From Marinobacter shengliensis (GTDB taxonomy: Bacteria; Pseudomonadota; Gammaproteobacteria; Pseudomonadales; Oleiphilaceae): DNA of 64,000 bases. The translations under genes were made by a program, and so were the position numbers. The notes beneath the pieces are model-generated. The model saw nothing but the letters and a program-made list of their open reading frames with translations, ran no database searches and was not told the origin of the DNA. Of the stretch, positions 35,285 through 44,189 are shown piece after piece. The stretch's first letter is position 1. Every line of letters starts with the position of its first letter. The stretch lies in assembly GCF_003007715.1 (NCBI RefSeq), contig NZ_PXNO01000027.1, positions 558,001 to 622,000 on the forward strand. The letters run 5' to 3'.

Positions 35285-37909
35285 ATGAACACCGAATTCA
35301 GAAAACCCCTTCCAGGCACCGACCTGGAATACTACGACACCCGCCAGGCGGTGGAGGCTATCCAGCCCGGCGCCTACGCCAAGCTGCCGTACACCTCCAA
35401 GATCCTGGCTGAGCAGCTGGTTCGCCGCTGCGACAAGGAATCCCTTACCGATTCCCTGAAGCAGCTGATTGAACGCCGTCGCGACCTGGACTTCCCCTGG
35501 TACCCGGCGCGGGTTGTGTGCCACGACATCCTGGGCCAGACCGCCCTGGTGGACCTGGCTGGCCTGCGTGACGCCATCGCAGAGAAGGGCGGAGACCCCG
35601 CCAAAGTGAACCCGGTGGTACAAACCCAGTTGATCGTGGATCACTCCCTGGCCGTTGAGGCTCCCGGCTTTGACCCGGACGCGTTTGAAAAGAACCGCGC
35701 CATCGAAGACCGCCGCAATGAAGACCGTTTCCACTTCATCAACTGGACCCGCACCGCGTTCAAGAACGTAGACGTGATTCCAGCCGGTAACGGCATCATG
35801 CACCAGATCAACCTGGAGAAAATGTCTCCGGTGATCCAGAACCGCCCGGACGAAGACGGTCATCCGATTGCCTTCCCGGACACCTGCGTGGGCACCGATA
35901 GCCATACCCCGCACATCGACGCCCTGGGTGTTATTGCGGTAGGTGTGGGTGGCCTGGAAGCGGAAACCGTGATGCTGGGCCGTCCGTCCATGATGCGCCT
36001 GCCGGATATCGTGGGTGTGAAGCTGACTGGCAAGCGCCAGCCGGGCATCACTGCCACCGATATCGTGCTGGCCATTACCGAATTCCTGCGTAAGGAGCGC
36101 GTGGTTGGCGCCTATCTGGAATTCTTCGGGGAAGGTGCGTCCAGCCTCACCATCGGTGACCGTGCCACCATTTCCAACATGACTCCGGAATACGGCGCCA
36201 CCGCCGCGATGTTCTACATCGACGAGCAGACCATCGACTACCTGAAACTCACCGGCCGTGAGCCGGAGCAGGTGGAACTGGTGGAGAAATACGCTAAGGA
36301 GACAGGCCTGTGGGCAACGGAAATGACCGAAGCCCAGTACGAGCGCGTGCTGGAGTTTGATCTGTCTACCGTGGTGCGAAACGTGGCTGGCCCGTCCAAC
36401 CCGCATCGCCGTGTTGCCACGTCTGACCTGCACGACCGCGGCATTGCCGTTAACCTGGACAAGGCCCTGGAAGAAGAGAAAAAGGGCCTGATGCCCGATG
36501 GCGCAGTGATCATCGCAGCCATTACCTCCTGCACCAACACTTCCAACCCGCGCAACGTTGTGGCGGCCGGCCTGTTGGCCAAGAAAGCCAACGAGCTGGG
36601 GCTGGTGCGTAAGCCGTGGGTGAAATCTTCCTTCGCGCCGGGCTCCAAGGTTGCCCGCCTTTACCTGGAAGAAGCGGGCCTGCTGCCGGAACTGGAAAAG
36701 CTGGGCTTCGGTATCGTGGCCTACGCCTGCACCACTTGTAATGGTATGTCTGGTGCCCTGGATCCGAAAATTCAGCAGGAAATTATCGACCGGGACCTGT
36801 ACTCCACCGCAGTGCTGTCTGGCAACCGTAACTTCGACGGCCGGATTCACCCCTACGCCAAACAGGCGTTCCTGGCGTCGCCGCCACTGGTTGTGGCCTA
36901 CGCCATCGCCGGTACCGTGCGTTTTGATATCGAGCGGGATGCCCTGGGCTACGACAAGGATGGCAAGCCGGTCACCCTGAAAGATCTGTGGCCGTCTGAT
37001 GAAGAAATCGACCGCATCGTTGGCGAATTCGTGAAACCGGAGCAGTTCAAGCAGGTGTACATTCCGATGTTCAATCTGGATGCTGCCGAGCAGGCCAAGA
37101 GCCCCCTTTACGAGTGGCGCCCGCAGTCCACCTACATCCGCCGCCCGCCATACTGGGAAGGCACCATGGCCGCTGAGCGTGAACTCAAGGGCATGCGCCC
37201 GCTGGCCATCCTGCCGGACAACATCACCACCGACCACCTGTCGCCGTCCAACGCCATCATGATGGACTCCGCCGCAGGTGAATACCTTCACAAGATGGGG
37301 CTGCCGGAGGAAGATTTTAACTCCTACGCAACCCACCGTGGTGATCACCTGACCGCCCAGCGTGCCACTCTGGCCAACCCGAAACTGTTCAACGAAATGG
37401 TCCGGGACGAGAACGGCGAAGTGGTTCAGGGCTCGCTGGCCCGGGTAGAGCCGGAAGGCAAAACCATGCGCATGTGGGAAGCCATTGAAACCTACATGGA
37501 GCGTAAGCAGCCGCTGATCATCGTGGCCGGGGCCGACTACGGCCAGGGCTCGTCCCGTGACTGGGCGGCCAAGGGCGTTGCCCTGGCGGGCGTGGAAGCG
37601 ATTGTGGCCGAAGGCTTCGAGCGCATTCACCGCACCAACCTGATCGGCATGGGCGTTATGCCCCTGCAGTTCGAGGAAGGCACCACCCGCCACACCCTGC
37701 AGCTGGACGGCACCGAAACCTATGATGTAGAAGGCAAGGCTGCACCGGGTGCCAGGCTGGAACTGGTGATTCACCGCAAGAGCGGCGAAGTGGACCGTGT
37801 TCCGGTGATCTGCCGTTTGGATACAGCAGAAGAAGTCACCGTGTACACCGCAGGTGGTGTACTGCAGCGCTTCGCGCAGGATTTCCTCGCTTCTGAAGGT
37901 GCTGCGTAA
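35285..37909 (+). CDS. acnD: Fe-S 2-methylcitrate dehydratase AcnD
   Basis: AcnD is an aconitase-A-like dehydratase that, with PrpF, converts 2-methylcitrate to 2-methylisocitrate via aconitate, replacing PrpD. The cluster cysteines are in ITSCTNTSNPRNVVAAGL and ACTTCNGMSGALD. Other segments are TCVGTDSHTPHIDALGV and ADYGQGSSRDWAAKG in the swivel domain. It is full length at 874 residues. A large open frame lies antisense to this gene and is a codon-bias shadow. Confidence 0.97.
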   Translation: MNTEFRKPLPGTDLEYYDTRQAVEAIQPGAYAKLPYTSKILAEQLVRRCDKESLTDSLKQLIERRRDLDFPWYPARVVCHDILGQTALVDLAGLRDAIAEKGGDPAKVNPVVQTQLIVDHSLAVEAPGFDPDAFEKNRAIEDRRNEDRFHFINWTRTAFKNVDVIPAGNGIMHQINLEKMSPVIQNRPDEDGHPIAFPDTCVGTDSHTPHIDALGVIAVGVGGLEAETVMLGRPSMMRLPDIVGVKLTGKRQPGITATDIVLAITEFLRKERVVGAYLEFFGEGASSLTIGDRATISNMTPEYGATAAMFYIDEQTIDYLKLTGREPEQVELVEKYAKETGLWATEMTEAQYERVLEFDLSTVVRNVAGPSNPHRRVATSDLHDRGIAVNLDKALEEEKKGLMPDGAVIIAAITSCTNTSNPRNVVAAGLLAKKANELGLVRKPWVKSSFAPGSKVARLYLEEAGLLPELEKLGFGIVAYACTTCNGMSGALDPKIQQEIIDRDLYSTAVLSGNRNFDGRIHPYAKQAFLASPPLVVAYAIAGTVRFDIERDALGYDKDGKPVTLKDLWPSDEEIDRIVGEFVKPEQFKQVYIPMFNLDAAEQAKSPLYEWRPQSTYIRRPPYWEGTMAAERELKGMRPLAILPDNITTDHLSPSNAIMMDSAAGEYLHKMGLPEEDFNSYATHRGDHLTAQRATLANPKLFNEMVRDENGEVVQGSLARVEPEGKTMRMWEAIETYMERKQPLIIVAGADYGQGSSRDWAAKGVALAGVEAIVAEGFERIHRTNLIGMGVMPLQFEEGTTRHTLQLDGTETYDVEGKAAPGARLELVIHRKSGEVDRVPVICRLDTAEEVTVYTAGGVLQRFAQDFLASEGAA

Positions 37910-37952
37910 CCAGGCGGCGAGGGAAATAGTCTGACCCCGAGCGCTGATTTTA

Positions 37953-37982
37953 GGGGTCTGACCCCGTACGGGGTCAGACCCC
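37953..37982. repeat. Perfect REP-like palindrome between acnD and prpF
   Basis: A perfect 30-base palindrome with half-site GGGGTCTGACCCCGT. It is followed by an ACTTTAGAACCAGACTCC tail similar to that of the array after prpB. As RNA it forms a 14-base-pair or longer hairpin directly upstream of prpF. Confidence 0.85.
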
Positions 37983-38016
37983 ACTTTAGAACCAGACTCC
38001 AAACCCGAGGCACACC

Positions 38017-39195
38017 ATGAGCTTCCCCCCACAAATCAAAGTCCCCGCCACCTACATGCGTGGCGGCACCAGTAAAGGCGTGTTTTTCCGCCTGCAAGAC
38101 CTGCCGGAGCCCTGCCAGGTGCCCGGCGAAGCACGGGACAAGCTGCTGCTGCGAGTCATCGGCAGCCCTGATCCCTACGAGAAGCAGATCGACGGCCTGG
38201 GCAACGCCACCTCCAGTACCAGTAAAACGGTGATCCTGGCGGCGCCCACCCAGCCGGACCACGATGTGGACTACCTGTTCGGCCAGGTCTCCATCGACAA
38301 ACCGTTCGTGGACTGGAGCGGCAACTGCGGCAACCTGACCGCTGCGGTGGGCGCCTTCGCCATCAATGGCGGCTTTGTCGCCAAAGACCGCATTCCAGAC
38401 AACGGTATCTGTACCGTGCGTATCTGGCAGGCCAACATCCAGAAAACCATCGTGGCCCATGTACCTATCACCAACGGTGAAGTGCAGGAAACCGGCGATT
38501 TCGAACTGGATGGCGTAACCTTTCCGGCCGCAGAAGTGAAAATCGAGTTCATGGACCCGGCCGATGGGGAAGGTGCCATGTTCCCCACAGGCAACCTGGT
38601 GGACGACCTGGAAGTACCGGGCGTTGGCACCCTGAAAGCCACCATGATCAACGCCGGTATCCCGACTATCTTTGTGAACGCGGAAGACATCGGCTACAAA
38701 GGCACCGAGCTGCAGAACGACATCAACAGCGACCCCAAAGCACTGGCGATGTTTGAGACCATTCGTGCCCATGGCGCGGTAAAGATGGGGCTGATCAAAG
38801 ACATCGCCGAAGCCGCCAACCGCCAGCACACGCCAAAAGTGGCGTTTGTAGCCAAACCAGTGGATTACGTCTCGTCCAGTGGCAAGCAGATCAACGCGGC
38901 AGACATCGATGTACTGGTCCGCGCGTTGTCCATGGGGAAGCTGCACCACGCCATGATGGGCACCGCTGCCGTGGCCATTGCCACCGCTTCCGCCATTCCC
39001 GGAACCCTGGTGAACCTGGCGGCCGGCGGCGGAGATCGCACTGAAGTTACCTTTGGTCACCCCTCCGGAACCCTGGGTGTGGGTGCTGAGGCCAGAGAAG
39101 TAAACGGCCAGTGGACCGCCACCAAAGCCATCATGAGCCGTAGCGCGCGGATTATCATGGAAGGCTGGGTGAGGGTGCCCGGCGACTGTTTCTGA
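38017..39195 (+). CDS. prpF: 2-methylaconitate cis-trans isomerase PrpF
   Basis: PrpF acts with AcnD to isomerise the trans-2-methylaconitate it releases. It has the diaminopimelate-epimerase-like two-lobed fold. Segments visible are YMRGGTSKGVFF at the N-terminus, DWSGNCGNLTAAVGAFA with the active-site Cys, and the C-terminal RTEVTFGHPSGTLGVG. The length of 392 residues is typical. It is the last gene of the operon and is followed by a terminator-like hairpin. Confidence 0.96.
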   Translation: MSFPPQIKVPATYMRGGTSKGVFFRLQDLPEPCQVPGEARDKLLLRVIGSPDPYEKQIDGLGNATSSTSKTVILAAPTQPDHDVDYLFGQVSIDKPFVDWSGNCGNLTAAVGAFAINGGFVAKDRIPDNGICTVRIWQANIQKTIVAHVPITNGEVQETGDFELDGVTFPAAEVKIEFMDPADGEGAMFPTGNLVDDLEVPGVGTLKATMINAGIPTIFVNAEDIGYKGTELQNDINSDPKALAMFETIRAHGAVKMGLIKDIAEAANRQHTPKVAFVAKPVDYVSSSGKQINAADIDVLVRALSMGKLHHAMMGTAAVAIATASAIPGTLVNLAAGGGDRTEVTFGHPSGTLGVGAEAREVNGQWTATKAIMSRSARIIMEGWVRVPGDCF

Positions 39196-39240
39196 TTCGT
39201 TACAGTCAGACCTGTGAGGTGTTGAAGGATTTTACACATT

Positions 39241-39261
39241 CCGGATACACCTCCGGTTTTT
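39241..39261 (+). terminator. Probable terminator of the prp operon
   Basis: CCGGA-TACACC-TCCGG forms a 5-base-pair GC-rich hairpin followed by TTTTT, 46 bases after the prpF stop. The stem is short, so confidence is moderate. Confidence 0.6.
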
Positions 39262-39311
39262 CCCTTCTGAAGTTCCTCTATCTCCCTGATATTTAAAGCC
39301 TGACGTGAAAC

Positions 39312-39327
39312 TGGACAGTTTATTGCT
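39312..39327 (+). promoter_or_regulatory. Candidate sigma-54 promoter for the PEP-CTERM gene
   Basis: TGGACAGTTTATTGCT has GG-N10-GC spacing, a full TTGCT -12 box and a partial -24 box (TGGACA instead of TGGCAC). The start codon is 74 bases downstream. The parallel with the site at 16911 before the other PEP-CTERM gene strengthens it. Confidence 0.6.
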
Positions 39328-39400
39328 GAACGGACCGCTTGGCCGGTAGTTATAAACGCCGACCAACAACGCGGATTTTTATCTAAAGGGAGATTAGACA

Positions 39401-40336
39401 GTGAATCGTATTCCTGAATCATTCAAAAAGCCGGCACTGCTGGCAGGTTGCGCGGCGCTGACACTTGCTTTCTCAGCAACGTCATTGGCAGCACCTATCA
39501 TCATGGAAGGTGATTATGTTCGTACCGCCATCAGCGACAACGGCACACTGGGTTACGGCGGAACGACCTCCCCTGGCTTGCTGCACGATCCAAGCGGCAC
39601 ACGCAGCTGGGGCGCAGAGGACTATCTGACTCCTGGCAGTCCCTGGGAAATGTTTGGTGTGAAGGCCGATCAGTTCGGCAACGTTCACAACAACAATGAG
39701 TGGCCAAGCAACATTGGTTCCATCTCCCTGACGGACATCAGCGGCGGTTCCGCCTTCGATAACCACGTGCTTTGGAGTGGAACCTACGGTGGGATGTTCA
39801 ATATCACCCACGAATACATCTTCAATGACAATTACGAGCGCATTGATATCCTGACGTCCATCGAAGCTCTGACTGACCTGACCGGCCTGAAATTCCTGCG
39901 GGCGATTGATCCAGATCCTGACGTAAACACTTATGGCAGCTTCGACACCATCAACACCCGAGGCGGCGCGGGCATTGCCGAGGAAGACTTTGTAAACTCC
40001 CAGGGCGCCCAGACCGGCCTGACCCTTGGCTTGTACACAAACTCTTCGATCGAGCATAACACCGGTATTACCTCTTCCTGGAGCAACGACCCGGATGCCT
40101 ACCTGGCGGGCCAGAACGACGGCAATGGCGATAACGTTATCGGCCTGGCGTTCAACATTGGCAACCTGTTCCAGGGTGACCTGGTCAAGCTGAGCTACTC
40201 CTATGTGATGGGTGAAACCCTCGACAACGTCGACATTCCTGACGAGCCTGTGGCGAGTGTTCCTGAGCCGGGTACGCTTGGTTTGCTGGGTTTGGGCCTG
40301 GCTGGCTTGTTGGGTGTTCGTCGCCGTAACAAGTAA
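39401..40336 (+). CDS. PEP-CTERM sorted secreted protein
   Basis: A 311-residue secreted protein with a signal peptide (LAGCAALTLAFSATSLAA). The C-terminus is a full exosortase sorting signal: VPEPGTLGLLGLGLAGLLGV, then RRRNK. The mature part is acidic, rich in Asn, Gly and Thr, and has no domain I recognise. The start is GTG with AAGGGAGA before it. It lies directly upstream of the exopolysaccharide locus, in the same direction but separated by a terminator. It is a likely substrate of the exosortase that should be encoded further right. Confidence 0.88.
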   Translation: MNRIPESFKKPALLAGCAALTLAFSATSLAAPIIMEGDYVRTAISDNGTLGYGGTTSPGLLHDPSGTRSWGAEDYLTPGSPWEMFGVKADQFGNVHNNNEWPSNIGSISLTDISGGSAFDNHVLWSGTYGGMFNITHEYIFNDNYERIDILTSIEALTDLTGLKFLRAIDPDPDVNTYGSFDTINTRGGAGIAEEDFVNSQGAQTGLTLGLYTNSSIEHNTGITSSWSNDPDAYLAGQNDGNGDNVIGLAFNIGNLFQGDLVKLSYSYVMGETLDNVDIPDEPVASVPEPGTLGLLGLGLAGLLGVRRRNK

Positions 40337-40354
40337 ACCTTTGGGTCAAACGTA

Positions 40355-40394
40355 TGATCGGGATCTCATCTGTGAGATTCCGATCTTTGTTTTT
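40355..40394 (+). terminator. Rho-independent terminator after the PEP-CTERM gene
   Basis: GATCGGGATCTCA and TGAGATTCCGATC form a 13-base stem with one G-T pair around TCTG, followed by TTTGTTTTT. It separates the PEP-CTERM gene from the exopolysaccharide operon. Confidence 0.88.
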
Positions 40395-40404
40395 AAAGGA
40401 CTCA

Positions 40405-40432
40405 TTGAAGTTTCAGGAGATTGAAGTACAAT
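40405..40432 (+). promoter_or_regulatory. Candidate sigma-70 promoter of the exopolysaccharide operon
   Basis: TTGAAG (40405-40410) and TACAAT (40427-40432) are separated by 16 bases. They lie between the terminator of the preceding gene and the first gene of the locus, giving a leader of about 70 bases. Confidence 0.5.
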
Positions 40433-40435
40433 TCT

Positions 40436-40453
40436 GTTACGGTTTGTTACGGT
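40436..40453. repeat. Tandem GTTACGGT direct repeat, operator candidate
   Basis: GTTACGGT occurs at 40436-40443 and 40446-40453, a 10-base period matching one DNA helical turn. The pair covers the expected transcription start of the promoter at 40405, a usual place for a repressor or a response-regulator site. Confidence 0.4.
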
Positions 40454-40508
40454 GTGTAGCAAAGGATGCTGGCAGTACAGTGCAGTGTGAACCGCACAAG
40501 GAGTCGAC

Positions 40509-41921
40509 GTGGCCCACGTCAGGTTGTTCAGACACTATATTCACTTACCTTTCGTCATCCTTGGCCTGATTGATCTGGTCGTGATGGGCTTTGCCTTTGG
40601 TTTGGCGGTGTTCTTCCGCTTTTTTGGTGAAGTCGGTTTCTTCCTTGAGCACCTGTATTTTGTCTTTCCCTCCATCATTACGTTTGCCCTGTTTAACCTG
40701 CTGGTTATGATTGCCTTGGGTGTGCATCAGTCGCGGGTGGAAGAGGGCATGTCCGGCATGATGCTAAGAACCATCATGGCCATGATTCTCGCCATACCGG
40801 TTCACGGTTTCGCTTACTTCATTGCCGATGATTGGCTTTGGTATCTGGGCAGCTTCGGCCTGCTTACCTCCGCCACGGTCTTGGCCATTTTTTCGTTAGG
40901 CATAGTGCGCGTCCTGTTTTTTGCCCTGGTTGGCAAAGAGGCATTCAAACGCCGTGTGTTGGTGCTTGGCGCAGGGCACCGGGCCAGGCAACTGCTGGAA
41001 GATCTCACCACCCCATTCAACCGCAAGGGGTTCACGCTTGATGGCTTTGTCCCACTTCCGGACGAACCCATCGAAGTGGGTGATCAGCACCTGATCAACC
41101 TGCCCACATCATTACACGACTACGTATTGCGCCATCCCGTTCGGGAGATCGTGGTAGCTGTAGATGACCGCCGGCGCGGCTTGCCGATGGAAGACCTTCT
41201 GGAATGCAAAATGGAAGGTGTCAGTATTATTGACGGTGCCAATTTCTATGAGCGGGAATCGCGGAAAGTGGCCCTGGAAATGATCAGCCACGGTTGGCTG
41301 GTGTTCTCGGATGGTTTCTCCGTGTCATCTGTCTACGGTGCTGGCAAGCGAACGCTCGATATTCTCGCCGCAGGCACACTGCTGCTGGCGACGTTTCCCA
41401 TCATGATCCTCACCGCACTTGCCATCAAACTGGAAGATGGCTTCAAAGCGCCGGTGATCTATAGCCAGGAGCGGGTAGGGCTGAATAACAAAGTCTTCAA
41501 AGTTCATAAGTTCCGTTCGATGATCACCGATGCCGAAAAGGACGGAGCCGTCTGGGCAAAAAAGAACGATACCCGGGTAACTCGGGTTGGCGAGTTTATC
41601 CGGAAAGTCAGAATTGATGAGCTACCACAAATCTTTAACGTTCTTAACGGCACCATGGCGTTTGTAGGGCCAAGGCCGGAACGCCCGGTATTCGTGGCGC
41701 AGTTAGCAGAGAAGATTCCGTTTTATTCGGAACGCCACCGGGTAAAGCCGGGCCTGACTGGCTGGGCACAGCTATGCTTTGCCTACGCAGACAACGAAGA
41801 AGACACCCGGGAAAAGCTTCGTTACGACCTTTATTACATCAAGAATCAGAGTTTGCTTCTTGATCTGTTGGTTATAATTCAGACAGTAGAAGTGGTATTG
41901 TTCAAAAAAGGATCAAGGTAG
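40509..41921 (+). CDS. XrtA-system priming glycosyltransferase (TIGR03013 type)
   Basis: This polyprenyl-phosphate sugar-1-phosphate transferase starts repeat-unit assembly at the inner membrane. Four or five helices fill the N-terminal 140 residues. A nucleotide-binding-like region follows (RVLVLGAGHRARQLLEDL), then the bacterial sugar transferase domain. Visible there are KRTLDILAAGTLLLATFPIM, YSQERVGLNNKVFKVHKFRS, FIRKVRIDELPQIFNVLNG and FVGPRPERPVFV. The start is GTG 40509 behind AAGGAG. At 470 residues it matches the family associated with exosortase A loci. It is the first gene of the operon. Confidence 0.9.
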   Translation: MAHVRLFRHYIHLPFVILGLIDLVVMGFAFGLAVFFRFFGEVGFFLEHLYFVFPSIITFALFNLLVMIALGVHQSRVEEGMSGMMLRTIMAMILAIPVHGFAYFIADDWLWYLGSFGLLTSATVLAIFSLGIVRVLFFALVGKEAFKRRVLVLGAGHRARQLLEDLTTPFNRKGFTLDGFVPLPDEPIEVGDQHLINLPTSLHDYVLRHPVREIVVAVDDRRRGLPMEDLLECKMEGVSIIDGANFYERESRKVALEMISHGWLVFSDGFSVSSVYGAGKRTLDILAAGTLLLATFPIMILTALAIKLEDGFKAPVIYSQERVGLNNKVFKVHKFRSMITDAEKDGAVWAKKNDTRVTRVGEFIRKVRIDELPQIFNVLNGTMAFVGPRPERPVFVAQLAEKIPFYSERHRVKPGLTGWAQLCFAYADNEEDTREKLRYDLYYIKNQSLLLDLLVIIQTVEVVLFKKGSR

Positions 41922-41985
41922 TTTCGGGAGTAAGCTGTTCCCGAAACATGGAATGCAGCACGGACCTCACAAGAGAGGGTATACG

Positions 41986-42630
41986 ATGTCACGGAAGTAT
42001 CTCACCCAAGGGCTGTTTGTGTCCTTCATGGCGGTAGCTTTGGCAACAGGTTGTGCAGGGCCGTCCGCATCTTCTCCTGACAAGATTCAGCGAGCACTTG
42101 CACTGGATACCCGCGACAGTGTGGACCAGTACGTACTCGGTGCGACAGACGTTGTCCGGGTATCTGTGTGGCGCAACGAGGACTTGAGCATCTCCGTGCC
42201 GGTACGCCCGGACGGCAAGATATCCGTACCGCTGGTTGGCGATGTTCAGGCCAGTGGCAGAACGCCTGAAGAACTTGCCGGCTCAATCCGGGCATCCCTG
42301 GCCGAGTACATACGCGAACCGCAGGTAAGCGTGGTGGTGACCTCCATGGGCAGCCATGAGTTCACTGACCGGGTGCGTGTGACCGGTGCTGTGCGCCAGC
42401 CTGTGTCTATTCCCCATCGCAGTGGCATGACGGTGCTGGACATGTTTCTAAATGCTGGCGGTGCCAACGAGTTTGCTGCCCTCAACAGGTCCATGCTGTA
42501 CCGCAAGGTGGGTAACGAGGTAGTTGCCATCCCTGTAAAGCTGGATGACATCCTGAGCAAGGGCCAGGTTGAAACCAATTATTCCATGCGCCCGGGCGAC
42601 ATCCTGACCATCCCGGAACGCAGTTTCTGA
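41986..42630 (+). CDS. XrtA-system polysaccharide export lipoprotein (Wza/OPX-like)
   Basis: A 214-residue outer-membrane export protein. The signal sequence ends in ALATGC, giving a lipid-modified N-terminus. The polysaccharide export domain starts YVLGATDVVRVSVWRNEDLS, with a SLBB-like part after it (RVRVTGAVRQPVSIPHRSGM). Start ATG 41986 lies behind AGAGAGGG; upstream in-frame starts are rejected. It has the size of the exosortase-associated group rather than of full-length Wza (about 380 residues). Confidence 0.9.
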   Translation: MSRKYLTQGLFVSFMAVALATGCAGPSASSPDKIQRALALDTRDSVDQYVLGATDVVRVSVWRNEDLSISVPVRPDGKISVPLVGDVQASGRTPEELAGSIRASLAEYIREPQVSVVVTSMGSHEFTDRVRVTGAVRQPVSIPHRSGMTVLDMFLNAGGANEFAALNRSMLYRKVGNEVVAIPVKLDDILSKGQVETNYSMRPGDILTIPERSF

Positions 42631-42671
42631 CAGACGTTGCCTGAACCATTGGTCTCGAATCGAGTGTAGTT

Positions 42672-44189
42672 ATGGCATTACCGTTATCGCAGTTACCGCA
42701 AGAGATTATTCGCGAAGTGCGCCAGCGCAAGGGCCTGGCGTTCTTGTTGTTTGTGGTTGTCAGTTTTGCGGTGCTGGGTGCCGGGTTCATATGGCCTTAT
42801 AAGTACCAGGCAGGCACCATTATCTTCGTGGATGACCGGAATATTATTGCGCCTTTGATGGAAGGGCGTGCGGTTACAACCAAGATAAATGATCGAACAT
42901 CGGCGGCCCGAGAGCTTCTGATGAGCCGAACCTTAATTGAGCGGGTGGCTTCAGACCCGGAGATCTACCGCAACGCTTCTATGGACCCGGATGCTTTGGA
43001 AGGGCGCATCGCTAAAATCCGAAGTGGGCTATCGGTGCGCCCCCGGGGCGATAGCTACTTCAGCATTGGCTTTTCTTCGACTTCCCAAATGGAAGCCTTC
43101 CGTGTAGCCCAAAAGCTTGGCCAGGTGTTCATAGAAGAAACCAAAGACCGGAAGCGGTCAGAAAGCCGCAACGCCTATGACTTCATCGACAAGCAGGTGA
43201 AAAGTTACGAGCAACAACTGACCCACGCCGAAAACCGCCTAAAACAATTTCTCTCCGAGAACACAGACGGCACCGAGCAAGAGGCAAACTCCAGAATGGC
43301 CCAGCTGCGCAACCAGTTGGAGTTGGCTCAGCTCGAGAAGGAAGAGCTTAGAACACGCATTGGGTCCTTGCAGGGACAACTCAACAACATCCGGCCGACC
43401 ATTCGCCAGGGCAGAACCGAGGATGCGTTTCGTGAGCGGATTCGGACACTGGAAGAGCGATTGGATGCCTTGAGGCTGCAATACCACGACACCTATCCGG
43501 ACATCGTTATCACCCAGGAACAGCTGGCCGAGCTCAAACGCCAACGGGATCTGGCTGCGGCACAACAAGGCGGCACCACCTCCCTTGATGGCGAAGAGGC
43601 AGTGAACCCGCTTTACCAGGAACTCAGCGCTGCACTCTCCAAAACCCGGGCTGACATGGCGACCATTGATACCCGTATCAACTCGTTACAGCGCCTTATG
43701 GAACAGCAGACACAGCGTATGGAGCGCATACAGGCAAATAAAGCTCAATATTCTGAGCTGACCCGAGACATGGAAGTAAACCGCGAAATCTATGACGACC
43801 TGCTCAAGCGCAGGGAAAAAGCGCGGGTGTCCATGCATCTTGATATAGAAGGGCAGGGCCTGAATTACCGAATCAACGAAGCCGCACAGTTCCCCAGAAC
43901 GCCTTCTGGCCCTCAGTTTTCCATGTTCGCCATGGCGGGGCTTTTCCTTGGATTGGCAGCACCTTTCGGGGCGGTTGCTGGATTGCTCCAGGTTGACCCT
44001 AGAATTCGTGCCCGTAAGCAGCTTGAAGACGGCATCGGTTTACCGGTCCTGATCGAAATACCGGAAGTGCGCACCCCCTTTGAGAAGCGCCGGGACCGGC
44101 GGGTCACCATGATGGTCGGTATTTTTGTCGTGTTAACTGCAGCGGTGTATATCACCATCGTTGTGCTCGCCCAACTGGGAGTGATCTGA
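42672..44189 (+). CDS. XrtA-system polysaccharide chain-length determinant (Wzz-like)
   Basis: A 505-residue polysaccharide co-polymerase. It has two membrane helices: residues about 22-40 (GLAFLLFVVVSFAVLGAGF) and about 485-503 (MMVGIFVVLTAAVYITIVVL). Between them lies a long helical, coiled-coil periplasmic part with heptads such as LEERLDALRLQYHDTYPDIV. The proline-rich end (AAQFPRTPSGPQ) before a C-terminal helix is typical. It has no kinase domain; the ATPase is encoded by the next gene, whose start overlaps this stop. Confidence 0.88.
   Translation: MALPLSQLPQEIIREVRQRKGLAFLLFVVVSFAVLGAGFIWPYKYQAGTIIFVDDRNIIAPLMEGRAVTTKINDRTSAARELLMSRTLIERVASDPEIYRNASMDPDALEGRIAKIRSGLSVRPRGDSYFSIGFSSTSQMEAFRVAQKLGQVFIEETKDRKRSESRNAYDFIDKQVKSYEQQLTHAENRLKQFLSENTDGTEQEANSRMAQLRNQLELAQLEKEELRTRIGSLQGQLNNIRPTIRQGRTEDAFRERIRTLEERLDALRLQYHDTYPDIVITQEQLAELKRQRDLAAAQQGGTTSLDGEEAVNPLYQELSAALSKTRADMATIDTRINSLQRLMEQQTQRMERIQANKAQYSELTRDMEVNREIYDDLLKRREKARVSMHLDIEGQGLNYRINEAAQFPRTPSGPQFSMFAMAGLFLGLAAPFGAVAGLLQVDPRIRARKQLEDGIGLPVLIEIPEVRTPFEKRRDRRVTMMVGIFVVLTAAVYITIVVLAQLGVI

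Noticed and set aside
35246..38032. A 928-codon open frame on the minus strand opposite acnD
   Set aside because: It is a shadow of strong codon bias in acnD. The translation is low-complexity (rich in Gly, His, Val, Gln) and matches no family, while acnD is unmistakable.
37771..39060. A 429-codon minus-strand open frame over the acnD end and prpF
   Set aside because: Antisense shadow of prpF with the same skewed composition. It also runs through the palindromic repeat.
40470..40484. Sigma-54-like TGGCAG...TGC before the exopolysaccharide operon
   Set aside because: The GG-to-GC distance is nine bases instead of the strict ten, so it is not expected to work.
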